Positions 24,773-32,710 are shown, numbered from the stretch's first letter. The stretch: 35,300 bases of DNA from Verrucomicrobiota bacterium (GCA_003218975.1 QHPD01000120.1:1-35300), one strand, 5' to 3'. Program-made: numbers and translations. Notes: generated from the sequence alone by a model not told the origin.

Positions 24773-24827
24773 GGTAGGGGCGATTGACTCAATCGCCCCC
24801 TAGGCGGTTCGGTGAACCGCCCCTACC
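24773..24827. repeat. Paired-hairpin repeat at the 3' end of S74 gene 1
   Basis: Ends GGTAGGG and CCCTACC enclose GGGGCGATTGA-C-TCAATCGCCCC (24777-24799) and GGCGGTTC-GGT-GAACCGCC (about 24803-24821). It lies between the convergent LOG and S74 genes, 13 bases from the S74 stop. A close copy lies in the same relation to the S74 remnant at 30876, so repeat and gene end probably moved together. It may also act as a two-way transcript end. Confidence 0.8.
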
Positions 24828-24839
24828 GTTACTGTAGCT

Positions 24840-26165
24840 TTACGGATTGTTGACAACCGTTGATGGTGGCACGCTTTGCAGCTCAATCTGTGCGTTCACT
24901 TTCTGGATTTGCGCTGCTTGCTCTTTCAGGCTTGCGGCGAGGGCTTTAATTTCCCTCTGCTGCTCCGCGGCAGTTGACTGAGAATCTTTCTGCTGTTGCG
25001 CGATCGTCGCTTGCTGCTTTTCAACGGTCGAATTTAGTTGGGTAATCCTCGCTTCTTGTTCCTGCACTTTGCGATGCTCTTTGAGGAACTCGTTGAGCAA
25101 CATCGCGTTCACGGCGTCGTAGCGAACGGTATAGATTTCACCGTTCTCATCGCGCACCACAAGGTCCGGATTCACTTTCGCTACTTCTTCGGCGATCAAA
25201 CCAAACTGCGGCGTGTTGGTCGCATCGCTCTTGTAGTGAAACGTCACCGGTTTAAGTGCCAGGATGGCCTCGCTGGTTTGGTCAATCGGTTTAATCCCCT
25301 CCTTAAAGCGCCGCGAAGAACTGGCCGTACCAAGCTGACCGTTGGAGTCTATTAGGACCGGTACGGCATTTGCGAATCCCGTTGTCCTCCCGCGAATCCC
25401 GGCGATGAAAGTTCTAGTCTGAAATGATCCGATGCGGATAGTGGCGGACTCGGCAGCAACACCGGCGTTGCCGATATCGATATTATTATTGCCCGCGGTG
25501 AGATTAGAACCGGCTCTAAAGCCCAAAGCGATGTTGTTAGTTCCGTTGTTGCTAAAGAGCGCTTCAACACCAACGGCCGTGTTGAGCGCGCCAGTGTCGT
25601 TGATCACGAGCGCCGAGCCGCCGATGGCCGTGTTGCGATTGCCGGTGGTGTTATTTACTAGCGCTACAGAGCCAACAGCCACGTTGTAAAAACCAGTGGA
25701 GTTGAATCTTAGCGCTTGATCGCCAACAGCCACGTTGTTAAAGGCGGTGTTGGCATTGAGCGCTTGGAAACCCATGGCCACGTTGGCACTGCCTATGAGG
25801 TTGCCCGCAAGCGCTCCCAGTCCAACGGCCACGTTCTCGAAGCCCGAGATGTTGCTGGCAAGGGCATTAGCACCTACCGCTGTGTTACCGCTGCCGGTGT
25901 TAGACTTGAGAGCCTGACCGCCTACGGCCGTGTTGAAGCCGCCGGTGGTGTCGGACTTGAGCGCGGCAAAGCCGAAAGCCGTATTGAGTTGGCCACTGGT
26001 AAGGCTTAGCAGGGCATTAAACCCCTCAGCCGTGTTGAAGCCTGGATAGCCTCCGTCCGGTGCCGGGGTCACTGCTTGCGCTCTCGGTGAAAGCGCAAAG
26101 CAGGCCAGCACGAGCGGGATCAGAAATAGTGGAGTTGATTTTTTGAGTTGAATCAATGGGTTCAT
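24840..26165 (-). CDS. S74-capped NTAVG-repeat secreted protein, copy 1
   Basis: A 441-aa exported protein. Signal peptide (about 1-31, STPLFLIPLVLACFALSPRA then QA), a Pro/Gly-rich linker, then about 250 residues of repeats of the form N-TAVG-x-x-AL (left-handed beta-roll, as in trimeric YadA-type heads). The intramolecular chaperone of peptidase family S74 follows (SSRRFKEGIKPI with the Ser/Lys dyad, QFGLIAEEVAKVNPDLVV and VRYDAVNAMLLNEFLKEH), then a C-terminal coiled coil rich in Gln. S74 domains assist trimer folding and then cut themselves off. A surface fibre or adhesin is inferred. Start at ATG 26165, with AGGAAGAA just upstream. The frame to 26393 only reads the 199-bp repeat. Confidence 0.88.
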   Translation of the reverse strand: MNPLIQLKKSTPLFLIPLVLACFALSPRAQAVTPAPDGGYPGFNTAEGFNALLSLTSGQLNTAFGFAALKSDTTGGFNTAVGGQALKSNTGSGNTAVGANALASNISGFENVAVGLGALAGNLIGSANVAMGFQALNANTAFNNVAVGDQALRFNSTGFYNVAVGSVALVNNTTGNRNTAIGGSALVINDTGALNTAVGVEALFSNNGTNNIALGFRAGSNLTAGNNNIDIGNAGVAAESATIRIGSFQTRTFIAGIRGRTTGFANAVPVLIDSNGQLGTASSSRRFKEGIKPIDQTSEAILALKPVTFHYKSDATNTPQFGLIAEEVAKVNPDLVVRDENGEIYTVRYDAVNAMLLNEFLKEHRKVQEQEARITQLNSTVEKQQATIAQQQKDSQSTAAEQQREIKALAASLKEQAAQIQKVNAQIELQSVPPSTVVNNP

Positions 26166-26280
26166 GGGTTCTTCCTTTCCTTTTCCCCGCTGAGTTGATT
26201 CTGCGATTGCGGGTCCGGAAGGGGCGAAGAACCTAGCGGGGAACTGTCCTCCGCCTGATTCAGATCCGTTTAACGACGCC

Positions 26281-26479
26281 GAGTTTTGAAAAAATTCGGT
26301 CAATCTGTCAAGCCTTAACTCTCTCCGATGCGCTGGGGGTCTGGAACGGCGATGCCAATTCGGAAAAGCGCACCCCCGAGCAATCGCCATCAATTTCTGT
26401 AAGGTAGCCCTCTCGCGCGCGCGCGTACGCGTAACATGTCAGTGGTGCTGGCGGTCAATAATTTCCGATGCTCCACGAT
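26281..26479. repeat. 199-bp direct repeat, left copy
   Basis: Bases 26281-26479 and 28108-28306 are the same over 199 positions by direct reading, in direct orientation, 1827 bp apart. The unit spans the upstream region of S74 copy 1 and, at its right end, the 3' terminus of copy 2 (codons SWSIGNY and stop at 26455). It contains a GC-alternating run, CGCGCGCGCGCGTACGCG. Confidence 0.93.
26306..26311 (-). promoter_or_regulatory. Candidate -35 box of S74 copy 1
   Basis: A perfect TTGACA on the minus strand (26311-26306), 141 bases before the ATG at 26165. The identical box lies at 28138-28133 (before S74 copy 2) and a TTGACA followed by a T-rich stretch is at 34913-34908 (before copy 3). No convincing -10 box is visible; in each case CAAAA follows the T-run. 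Confidence 0.4.
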
Positions 26480-27963
26480 GCTTTAATTTCCCTCTGCTGC
26501 TGCGCAGCAGTTGACTGAGAATCTTTCTGCTGTTGCGCGATGGTCGCTTCCTGCTTTTCAACGGTTGAGTTTAGTTGGGTGATCCTCGCTTCTTGTTCCT
26601 GCACTTTGCGATGCTCTTTGAGGAACTCGTTGAGCATCATCGCGTTGACTGCTTCGTAGCGCACACCCAAGATTTCGCCCTTCTCATCGCGCATGATCAA
26701 GTCTGGATTTACCTCAGCGACATCTTCGGCAATTAGACCAAATTGCGGCGTGGCGGTATCGGTCTTGTAGTGGAAGGTGACCGGCTTGAATGCCAGGATC
26801 GCTTCGCTTGTCTTGTCCATCGGTTTAATGTCCGTCTTAAACCGACGCGAGGAAGGGGCTGCCGAGCCGAGCTGACCGTTGGCGTTAATCACCACACCCG
26901 CAGTTGCCCCGCTGGGTGTAACTCCGACAATGCCGCCGATAAAGCAGGCGGTCTGTTTGTCTGTGCCAGTTGCTAGGCCAATGCGGGTGACGTGGTCGTC
27001 GGTAGCAGCACCGCCGACAAGTGCGCCGATATCGATATTCCAACTGCCCGATGTGATGTCGGCACCGGCCAAAACACCGACAGCCGTATTGGTGAAGCCG
27101 GTGGTACTAAACCCGGCGTCGAGACCGACAGCCGTATTCCCGCCGCCAATAGTGGTGCTGTAGAGCGCTGCGAAACCGACGCCTACGTTGCTAGCACCGC
27201 TTGTCAAATGAGCAAGTGCTTCATAGCCAAACGCGTCATTCATTTGGCCGGCGCTGGTGGCGCTAGTAAGCGCCTTAAAACCCACGGCCGTGTTGTAACC
27301 ACCGAGAGATTGTCCGGTGACCGGAAAATCCGTAAGGCCAACGGTGATGTTAGCAAGGGCCGCATAACCGACAGCCGTATTGGCACTACTGGTGGTGTCG
27401 CTTACCAGCGCTAGAGCACCGATGGCCGTGTTAGGACCGACGTCTTGGTTCGAGCCGAAGGTCCCGGCGAGAGTGCCCCCGGTAGTGTCAAAAAAGAGCG
27501 CTTGATAGCCAACGGCCGTGTTTTGACTGACGGTGCTGTGATTAAGCGCTTGGAAACCCATGGCCGTGTTGCTATTGCCTGTGAGGTTGTTGGCAAGGGC
27601 TCCCTGCCCCAAGGCCATGTTGAAGCTACCGCCGGTGTTGAAGACGAGGGCATTTTCTCCTACCGCCGTGTTGTAGCCGCCGGTGTTATTGCTCAAGAGT
27701 GCCTGAGCACCCACCGCCGTGTTGCTACCGCCACTGGTGTCCGCCCGGAGCGCCTTAAAGCCGAGAGCCGTGTTGAACGTGCCCGTAGTAAGGCTGAAGA
27801 GGGCATTAAATCCCTCAGCGGTGTTGAAGCCGTTATAGAATCCATCGGGTGCCGGCGCCGGCAAAAGCTCCGGCGTAGCTGCTTGTGCCCTTGGCAAGAG
27901 CGCAAAACACGCCAGCGCGACCGACGCGAACGTGAGATAAATAGATTTAGTTATTGTTTTCAT
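26455..27963 (-). CDS. S74-capped NTAVG-repeat secreted protein, copy 2 (chimeric C-terminus)
   Basis: A 502-aa paralogue of copy 1. Signal peptide (MKTITKSIYLTFASVALACF then ALLPRAQA), about 300 residues of NTAVG-type repeats, S74 domain (SSRRFKTDIKPMDK; QFGLIAEDVAEVNPDLIM; VRYEAVNAMMLNEFLKEH) and coiled coil. The coiled coil breaks off after EIKA and ends in SWSIGNY. Those last codons come from an FG-GAP gene end, so about 30 native residues are replaced. The N-terminal half is nearly the same as copy 3 in DNA (about 27550-27905 against 34392-34746) and unlike copy 1, while the C-terminal half is closest to copy 1. No ribosome binding site is visible. Confidence 0.88.
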   Translation of the reverse strand: MKTITKSIYLTFASVALACFALLPRAQAATPELLPAPAPDGFYNGFNTAEGFNALFSLTTGTFNTALGFKALRADTSGGSNTAVGAQALLSNNTGGYNTAVGENALVFNTGGSFNMALGQGALANNLTGNSNTAMGFQALNHSTVSQNTAVGYQALFFDTTGGTLAGTFGSNQDVGPNTAIGALALVSDTTSSANTAVGYAALANITVGLTDFPVTGQSLGGYNTAVGFKALTSATSAGQMNDAFGYEALAHLTSGASNVGVGFAALYSTTIGGGNTAVGLDAGFSTTGFTNTAVGVLAGADITSGSWNIDIGALVGGAATDDHVTRIGLATGTDKQTACFIGGIVGVTPSGATAGVVINANGQLGSAAPSSRRFKTDIKPMDKTSEAILAFKPVTFHYKTDTATPQFGLIAEDVAEVNPDLIMRDEKGEILGVRYEAVNAMMLNEFLKEHRKVQEQEARITQLNSTVEKQEATIAQQQKDSQSTAAQQQREIKASWSIGNY

Positions 27964-27998
27964 GGCAAGAATAATAAATCGATAGACGTGCTGTGCCT

Positions 27999-28053
27999 AT
28001 CGGGGAGAAACCCGATCTTGTGGGGTAAGTCATCCCCGATTGGCTTATCGGGG
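27999..28053 (-). promoter_or_regulatory. Two hairpins in the leader of S74 copy 2
   Basis: ATCGGG/CCCGAT pairs 27999-28004 with 28011-28016, and CCCCGAT/ATCGGGG pairs 28034-28040 with 28047-28053. They lie 36-90 bases upstream of the ATG in the presumed 5' UTR (transcribed from right to left). A copy of the first region reappears at the window end (from about 35278). I cannot assign a riboswitch class; RNA structure that tunes translation is possible. Confidence 0.4.
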
Positions 28054-28107
28054 AGATTGAGGCCAGATGTTCAGTTTCACCTAATTCAGATCTGTTCTGA
28101 CGGCGCG

Positions 28108-28306
28108 GAGTTTTGAAAAAATTCGGTCAATCTGTCAAGCCTTAACTCTCTCCGATGCGCTGGGGGTCTGGAACGGCGATGCCAATTCGGAAAAGCGCAC
28201 CCCCGAGCAATCGCCATCAATTTCTGTAAGGTAGCCCTCTCGCGCGCGCGCGTACGCGTAACATGTCAGTGGTGCTGGCGGTCAATAATTTCCGATGCTC
28301 CACGAT
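28108..28306. repeat. 199-bp direct repeat, right copy
   Basis: The same 199 bases as 26281-26479. Here it overlaps the 3' end of the dehydrogenase/FG-GAP gene, where the reading frame is shifted relative to the left copy so that the protein ends in GASEIIDRQHH. It continues into the 5' region of S74 copy 2. Weaker similarity extends some 25 bases further to the left of both copies. Confidence 0.93.
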
Positions 28307-30158
28307 CCCCGTTGAAATCGCCTGAACCCGCGATGCTCCACGATGTCGCCACGAATCCCAAACTCACACTGGAGTTACGCGTGGTGCCATTCATGAGCCA
28401 GATAACGCGCTGCCCAGTGGAGTTGTTCTGCCAAAGAATGTCCGGTTTGCCGTCCCCGTTAAAATCGCTCGAACCGGCGATGCTCCACGCTGTCGCCACC
28501 GTTCCTAAACTAACAGTGGATGTATGCGTGGTACCATTCATGAGCCAAATAACGCGCTGCCCAGTAGAGTTGTTCTGCCAAAGGATGTCCGCCTTGCCGT
28601 CCCCGTTAAAGTCGCTGGAACCAGCGATGCTCCACGATGTCCCCACGGTTCCCAAACTAACAGTGGATGTATGCGTGATACCGTTCATGATCCAGATCAA
28701 GCGCTGCCCAGTAGAGCTATTTTGCCAAAGAATGTCCGCCTTGCCGTCCCCGTTAAAGTCGCTCGAACCCGCGATGCTCCACGATGTCGCCACGAATCCC
28801 AAACTCACAGCGGAGGTACGCGCGGCGCCGTTCATGAGCCAGATCAAGCGCTGCCCAGTAGAGCTGTTTTGCCAAAGAATGTCCGCCTTACCGTCGCCGT
28901 TGAAATCGCTCTTCACGGGCAACGCCACGATTTTGAAGACGCTCCCGTTGGCGTAGTCGGTAATGTAAAGCTCGCCATTCGAATCTTCGCCTAGAGAGGA
29001 GGGATGTCTCAGCGTAAAGCCGCCGGCTCTCGTCGGAAAAAGCTGCGCGGTAATGTTCTCGAAGTTTGAAGCAATGGCGCCGTTGTAATTCAGAGTGAAT
29101 ATTTGACCATTGCCCGGACCCGATTCCGGACCGAGGTAATCGGCAAACATATAAACCCCACGCAAATTCGGGATCCGCTGGCCGCGATAGACATAACCCC
29201 CGATCACTGTCCGACCGACCGTCCGTGGATAATCAAATATCGGATCGACCGCGCCCGGTGGCGGGGGGGTGCCAGGAAAGGCAGGATTCTGTATGCTTCC
29301 TTCGCGAACACGCCAGCCGTAATTTTCGCCGCCACCGGGATTCGTTGGTTGTTGCACGTCGATTTCCTCGCGGGTGCTTTGCCCGACATCCCCGATGAAC
29401 ATCCTGCCGGTCTGGCGGTCGAAGCTGTTCCGGAATGGATTACGCAATCCGAACGCCCAGATTTCTCCTCGCGCTCCGGTCACGCCGACAAAAGGGTTAT
29501 TCAGCGGAATCGTGTAGGTCCCGGCTGCGGAATTAATGTGAATGCGGAGCATTTTGCCGAGCAAAGTCGTCAAGCTTTGTGCATTGCCGCCCGGTTCGAT
29601 GTGGCCCGTTCCCTGGTCGTTTGCGCCGCCGCCGTCTCCCGTGGCGATGTACAGATTGTTCGCATCACCCGCGCGCGGACTGAAGCCGATCCATCCTCCG
29701 TTGTGATTGGCTTGCGGTTGATCGAACGTGAGCAGGATTCTTTCACTGGTCGGGTCCGCGATATTAGGATTGGCCGAGACGGTGAATTGCGAGATGTGCG
29801 TCACGCCATTGCCAAAAGCGCCGCCGGGGACGGTGAAGTTGAGATAGAACTTTCCATTTGTGGCGTAGCTTGGATCGAACGCCATGCCGAGCAGACCTTG
29901 CTCGCCTCCGGCGGCCAAACCAGTGAGGGCGAGAAAGGGAGTCGAGTTAAGCGTGCCGGTGGCGAGGTTCAGAATTCGAATTCGCCCGTTCTGCTGCACG
30001 ATAAATAATCGCTCGGAATCTCCAGGTGGCGCTGTGACGAAGAGCGGCTGAGTCAGGCCGGAAGCAACCCGGAATGCATCGATTCCCGCCACGATCTGCG
30101 CCTGCAGGCCGGCCAGCGAAATCGCCGCGAGAATGAAAGAGCAGATTGTGGTCCTCAT
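28266..30158 (-). CDS. PQQ-dependent sugar dehydrogenase-like protein with FG-GAP repeats
   Basis: A 630-aa exported protein. Signal peptide MRTTICSFILAAISLAGLQA, then a glucose/sorbosone dehydrogenase beta-propeller (about 25-410) with ASGLTQPLFVTAPPGD, GEQGLLGMAFDPSYATNG, NHNGGWIGFSP, GLRNPFRNSFD and GENYGWRVREG. Four 49-residue FG-GAP/VCBS-like units follow (417-612), each with DFNGDGKADILWQN, which form extra beta-propeller blades with calcium-binding loops. A fifth unit stops after DFNGD and the protein ends out of frame in GASEIIDRQHH. Oxidation of an aldose or similar sugar in the periplasm is likely, with PQQ supplied from elsewhere. A native end such as SWSIGNY seems to have been lost by deletion or recombination. 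Confidence 0.88.
   Translation of the reverse strand: MRTTICSFILAAISLAGLQAQIVAGIDAFRVASGLTQPLFVTAPPGDSERLFIVQQNGRIRILNLATGTLNSTPFLALTGLAAGGEQGLLGMAFDPSYATNGKFYLNFTVPGGAFGNGVTHISQFTVSANPNIADPTSERILLTFDQPQANHNGGWIGFSPRAGDANNLYIATGDGGGANDQGTGHIEPGGNAQSLTTLLGKMLRIHINSAAGTYTIPLNNPFVGVTGARGEIWAFGLRNPFRNSFDRQTGRMFIGDVGQSTREEIDVQQPTNPGGGENYGWRVREGSIQNPAFPGTPPPPGAVDPIFDYPRTVGRTVIGGYVYRGQRIPNLRGVYMFADYLGPESGPGNGQIFTLNYNGAIASNFENITAQLFPTRAGGFTLRHPSSLGEDSNGELYITDYANGSVFKIVALPVKSDFNGDGKADILWQNSSTGQRLIWLMNGAARTSAVSLGFVATSWSIAGSSDFNGDGKADILWQNSSTGQRLIWIMNGITHTSTVSLGTVGTSWSIAGSSDFNGDGKADILWQNNSTGQRVIWLMNGTTHTSTVSLGTVATAWSIAGSSDFNGDGKPDILWQNNSTGQRVIWLMNGTTRNSSVSLGFVATSWSIAGSGDFNGDRGASEIIDRQHH
28323..28910. 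repeat. Tandem 147-bp repeats encoding FG-GAP units
   Basis: Four near-identical 147-bp units in direct tandem, each coding for 49 residues (DFNGDGKADILWQN to SWSIAGS). High nucleotide identity suggests recent expansion and makes this a likely spot for copy-number change. The word TCGTGGAGCATCG of each unit is also the point where the 199-bp repeat joins at both of its copies. Confidence 0.85.
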
Positions 30159-30181
30159 TTGTGGGAAGCATTATTCCCGTA

Positions 30182-30232
30182 GCCCATCCTACATGCTCGT
30201 AATGGCTATCCGAGGCGCTTGCGAGGATGGGT
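30182..30232. repeat. Inverted repeat upstream of the dehydrogenase gene
   Basis: GCCCATCCT (30182-30190) pairs with AGGATGGGT (30224-30232), one G-T pair, about 24 bases upstream of the ATG at 30158. On the minus strand the unit contains GTAGGATGGGCTAC. It could be another palindromic repeat or a leader hairpin. The rest of 30233-30412 shows only the direct repeat TATATAAGTc/TATATAAGTa near 30285 and no gene. Confidence 0.4.
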
Positions 30233-30415
30233 CTCACAGCCTAAGTCAGCAGAGGAGATGCCAACCAAAATCAAATCCATATAAGTCTATATAAGTAGCT
30301 GGTAAATTAGCTATTGAAAATTACACCAGATCAATGCCCGCCTCAGACAACCGCAGAAGATCGCGCGCGATTTCGTTGAGGGCGGCTTGCGTTGGGACCG
30401 ATGGCGTGATTTTGA

Positions 30416-30547
30416 CACTCAATCAGTAATGCAATCGGGTATGCGAAGGTTTTCAGCCGTTCACATGATGCTGTGATTCGCGTTTGCGATGAAGCTGGCG
30501 ACGTGATCGAAACTCGCGAGCACACGGGCGATTTCAAAGAGTGGTGA
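30416..30547 (+). pseudogene. Fragment of a repeated hypothetical ORF (copy 1)
   Basis: A frame without a start codon, open from a TGA at 30413, reads ISNAIGYAKVFSRSHDAVIR then VCDEAGDVIETREHTGDFKE and W, stop at 30545-30547. The coding look and the matching piece at 32711 (IANAIGYAKFYSRSDDAVIR) show that both derive from one repeated short gene. The function is unknown. Confidence 0.5.
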
Positions 30548-30588
30548 GGGATTTTCCGTCATTTCCGGCGCCTGTTACGGCGCCGTAG

Positions 30589-30795
30589 GCTGCAAACGCT
30601 GTATCATTTGTTTGTGCTGCGCGATTCGGTTATTTTAATTTTACGGGCAAGACAAAAAAGCGTGGCCGACCACGAATACGCACGGCCGAATACTGGCGCG
30701 AGTATTACACGCGCAAGCAGCGGGAGTGGCGTGCTGCCCACCTGCGAATTGGAACAGGGCGAAAACAACGAAACAAAAAGCCGACACGCTGCTAA
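30589..30795 (+). pseudogene. Small basic ORF with AT-hook-like motif and no start codon
   Basis: An open frame from after TAG 30586 to TAA 30793-30795 codes for a strongly basic peptide with KTKKRGRPRIRTAEYWREYY followed by TRKQREWRAAHLRIG and a basic end. KKRGRPR has the GRP core of AT-hook DNA-binding motifs. No ATG, GTG or TTG lies in frame before the motif, so the 5' end is missing or it is translated from a rare start. Probably a remnant of a DNA-binding protein. Confidence 0.4.
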
Positions 30796-30820
30796 AGCAT
30801 GACGGCCTGATTGCGAAATT

Positions 30821-30873
30821 GGTAGGGAAGATTGACCTCAATCGCCCAGGCGGTTCGGTGAACCGCCGCTACC
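30821..30873. repeat. Paired-hairpin repeat beside the S74 C-terminal remnant
   Basis: GGTAGGG head, GATTGA-CC-TCAATC core, GGCGGTTC-GGT-GAACCGCC second hairpin, GCTACC end. It is nearly the same as the unit at 24773-24827, with some decay in the first stem. It lies 3 bases from the S74-like stop at 30876. Confidence 0.75.
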
Positions 30874-30875
30874 TT

Positions 30876-30947
30876 TTACTGATCGTTGAGGACCGTTTGC
30901 GGAACAGGTTTGCTCACTTCAAGCTGGGCGCTCACTTTTTGGATTTG
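30876..30947 (-). pseudogene. C-terminal remnant of an S74/NTAVG gene
   Basis: On the minus strand the end of a family member can be read as QIQKVSAQLEVSKPVPQTVL, NDQ, stop, against QIQKVSAQLEVNKPAPQTVL, NNQ, stop in copy 3. Similarity breaks up before 30960, where the proC stop lies (30977). Only about 24 codons survive. Confidence 0.75.
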
Positions 30948-30976
30948 CGAAGGCCTGATCTTTTTCAAAACGGCGG

Positions 30977-31825
30977 TTATTTCTCGAAGATCAGCTCGCC
31001 GGCGCGGTGTGTGGCTTTGACGACCGCCTTGATCAGCGTGACGCGCAGCTTCCCTTCTTCGAGTTCGAGGATGCCGTCAATGGTGCAGCCAGCCGGGGTA
31101 GTGACGGCGTCCTTTAGGAGCGCAGGATGGTCGCCGGTTTCCAGAACCACACTCGCCGACCCCTTCATCGTCTGCGCCGCGAGGAGGGTGGCTACATCGC
31201 GCGGCAAACCAACTTTCACGCCGGCTTCGGCAAGCGATTCCAGAATGATGTATGCGAACGCAGGCCCGCTCGCTGAAAGGCCAGTCACTGCGTCCATGTG
31301 CTTTTCATCAAGCACTATCGTAAGCCCCACAGCGTCGAACATGCTACGAGCAATTTCAAGATGGCCCGTTCCCGCATGAGTACCTTGGCAAATCGCCGTC
31401 ATCCCGCAGCCGACCGCGGCGGGTGTGTTTGGCATCGCTCGAACGACCGCCACTTTGTTGTGCTTACCGCCACTGGCGGCAGCGAGTTGCTGCTCCAAAT
31501 AGGTCGTCGGCACGGAAGCTGCAACGGAAATAAGCAGCGTCTGCGCGTTAATTTCAGGGGCGATCTCCTGCAACACCTCCGCCACAGCCTGGGGCTTTAC
31601 CGTCAGCAGAATGATGTCAGCACCTCTAACCGCTTCGCGATTGTCGTTGGTTACCCGGACGGCCAGCTCTTTTGCGAGCGCGGCTGCCCTCTCCGCATGC
31701 TTTACCGTCGCGGTGACGCGGCTGGACACAAAGAGCCCTTGCTTCAGGTACGCACGCAATAGAATCCCACCCAGCTTGCCCGCGCCTAGCACGGCCAGTT
31801 TCTTATCGGAAAGTTTCAGGGACAT
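30977..31825 (-). CDS. proC: Pyrroline-5-carboxylate reductase
   Basis: Cytoplasmic NAD(P)H enzyme for the last step of proline synthesis. Start at ATG 31825, 282 aa. The Rossmann motif AVLGAGKLGGILL is near residue 10, TVKPQ marks the beta-alpha-beta unit (near 75), RAMPNTPA near 130 is diagnostic, and the C-terminal helical domain has SGPAFAYIILESLAEAGVKV and TPAGCTIDGILELEEG, the substrate/dimer region. A frame to 31858 adds 11 residues without support. It stands alone, followed directly by S74 remnant DNA. Confidence 0.95.
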   Translation of the reverse strand: MSLKLSDKKLAVLGAGKLGGILLRAYLKQGLFVSSRVTATVKHAERAAALAKELAVRVTNDNREAVRGADIILLTVKPQAVAEVLQEIAPEINAQTLLISVAASVPTTYLEQQLAAASGGKHNKVAVVRAMPNTPAAVGCGMTAICQGTHAGTGHLEIARSMFDAVGLTIVLDEKHMDAVTGLSASGPAFAYIILESLAEAGVKVGLPRDVATLLAAQTMKGSASVVLETGDHPALLKDAVTTPAGCTIDGILELEEGKLRVTLIKAVVKATHRAGELIFEK

Positions 31826-31974
31826 GCTCAATTTTTGTGTAAACGCGAAGCGGTTCACCTATTGTTTGCGATGTTGGTTGCGGCGTCAATAAGGCGGCCT
31901 CCAGTGAGAAATTACGGCGACGCCAGCGGGGCAAATCAGAACCGCACCTTCATCCGGCGGCGACCGGCCACATC

Positions 31975-32127
31975 TCATGCTTGCAGCAGTTCTCGGCTGA
32001 TCGCCCGATCTTTCAACGCGTCGGCACTAGATGCCCAAGCGATCAGTTCAAACGCTTCTTCGAACTCCAACAACCGTACGCGCAGAGTCTCAATTAAGCG
32101 ATTGCGGCCAGCCTGATACCTCATCAT
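31975..32127 (-). CDS. Possible small helical protein (50 aa)
   Basis: ATG 32127 (a second ATG follows) to TGA 31975-31977. The peptide is helical and amphipathic: RNRLIETLRVRLLEFEEAFE then LIAWASSADALKDRAISREL. The frame is open upstream to about 32187 (with WKKFLKAAVYVFHHHPG), so the start could lie further up or be lost. I recognise no family. It is on the proC strand, 149 bases upstream of proC. Confidence 0.45.
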   Translation of the reverse strand: MMRYQAGRNRLIETLRVRLLEFEEAFELIAWASSADALKDRAISRELLQA

Positions 32128-32196
32128 CGCAACCGTGGTTCCCGGATGGTGGTGGAAAACGTAGACCGCAGCCTTTAAAAACTTCTTCCAGTTCCG

Positions 32197-32574
32197 CTAC
32201 GCCGTTGATTGCTCTTGCGAGAGCTGAGATTCCCTGACTGCCTTTGTCTTCAAATCAACCTCGTACGTTTTGCCGCGCTCCGAAGTCACTATGAGCATGC
32301 CATTCTGAACTCCCAGTGCCTTAATGAAAATCCACTGAACATCTTCTTCTAGCCTCGGGTCAATGCGATTGCCGAAGATTGTCAACTCCCAGAGTTTCCT
32401 GTTGGTCTGGATATCCCAGGCTTCGATGTATCCGCGGCGGCCATCGTCATTTGGCGCGACATATCGAATCCCTTCGTGAATAACCGGCTCAACCTTTGCT
32501 GGAGCAGCGCGCTTGGCGGGCGCCAACTGCGGCATCAGCACCACCGTAAACAATATGACGATGGATCGTGTCAT
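32197..32574 (-). CDS. Secreted hypothetical protein (125 aa)
   Basis: Signal peptide MTRSIVILFTVVLMPQLAPA, then a mature domain of beta strands with GIRYVAPNDDGRRGYIEAWD, IQTNRKLWELTIF and GMLIVTSERGKTYEVDLKT. The 'YIEAWDIQTNRKLWE' unit resembles a single blade of PQQ/WD-like propellers, and the 'GMLIVTSERGKTYEVDLKTK' end resembles another. The domain is too short for a whole propeller, so it may bind to another protein or be a stand-alone pair of blades. Transcription is towards the small ORF and proC. Confidence 0.7.
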   Translation of the reverse strand: MTRSIVILFTVVLMPQLAPAKRAAPAKVEPVIHEGIRYVAPNDDGRRGYIEAWDIQTNRKLWELTIFGNRIDPRLEEDVQWIFIKALGVQNGMLIVTSERGKTYEVDLKTKAVRESQLSQEQSTA

Positions 32575-32710
32575 AAGTGCGAAGTAGCCTGCGTTTGGTC
32601 ACCGCCTCTGCCTTGGTCCAAGAATTTCGCCGCGGCGTTTGGTTGTGCATTACGGATTTGTGCAGCGCAGATTTGAGATGGTTGCATAGCTGCCAGATAA
32701 CCAACCGCGA

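Noticed and set aside
26166-26393. N-terminal extension of S74 copy 1
   Set aside because: The added residues come from the 199-bp repeat, which is non-coding in its other copy, and a proper signal peptide with a ribosome binding site starts at 26165.
26415-26440. Z-DNA-forming CG run as a regulatory element
   Set aside because: The alternating CG stretch is real but short, and nothing in the sequence links it to a function; it is simply part of the duplicated 199 bp.
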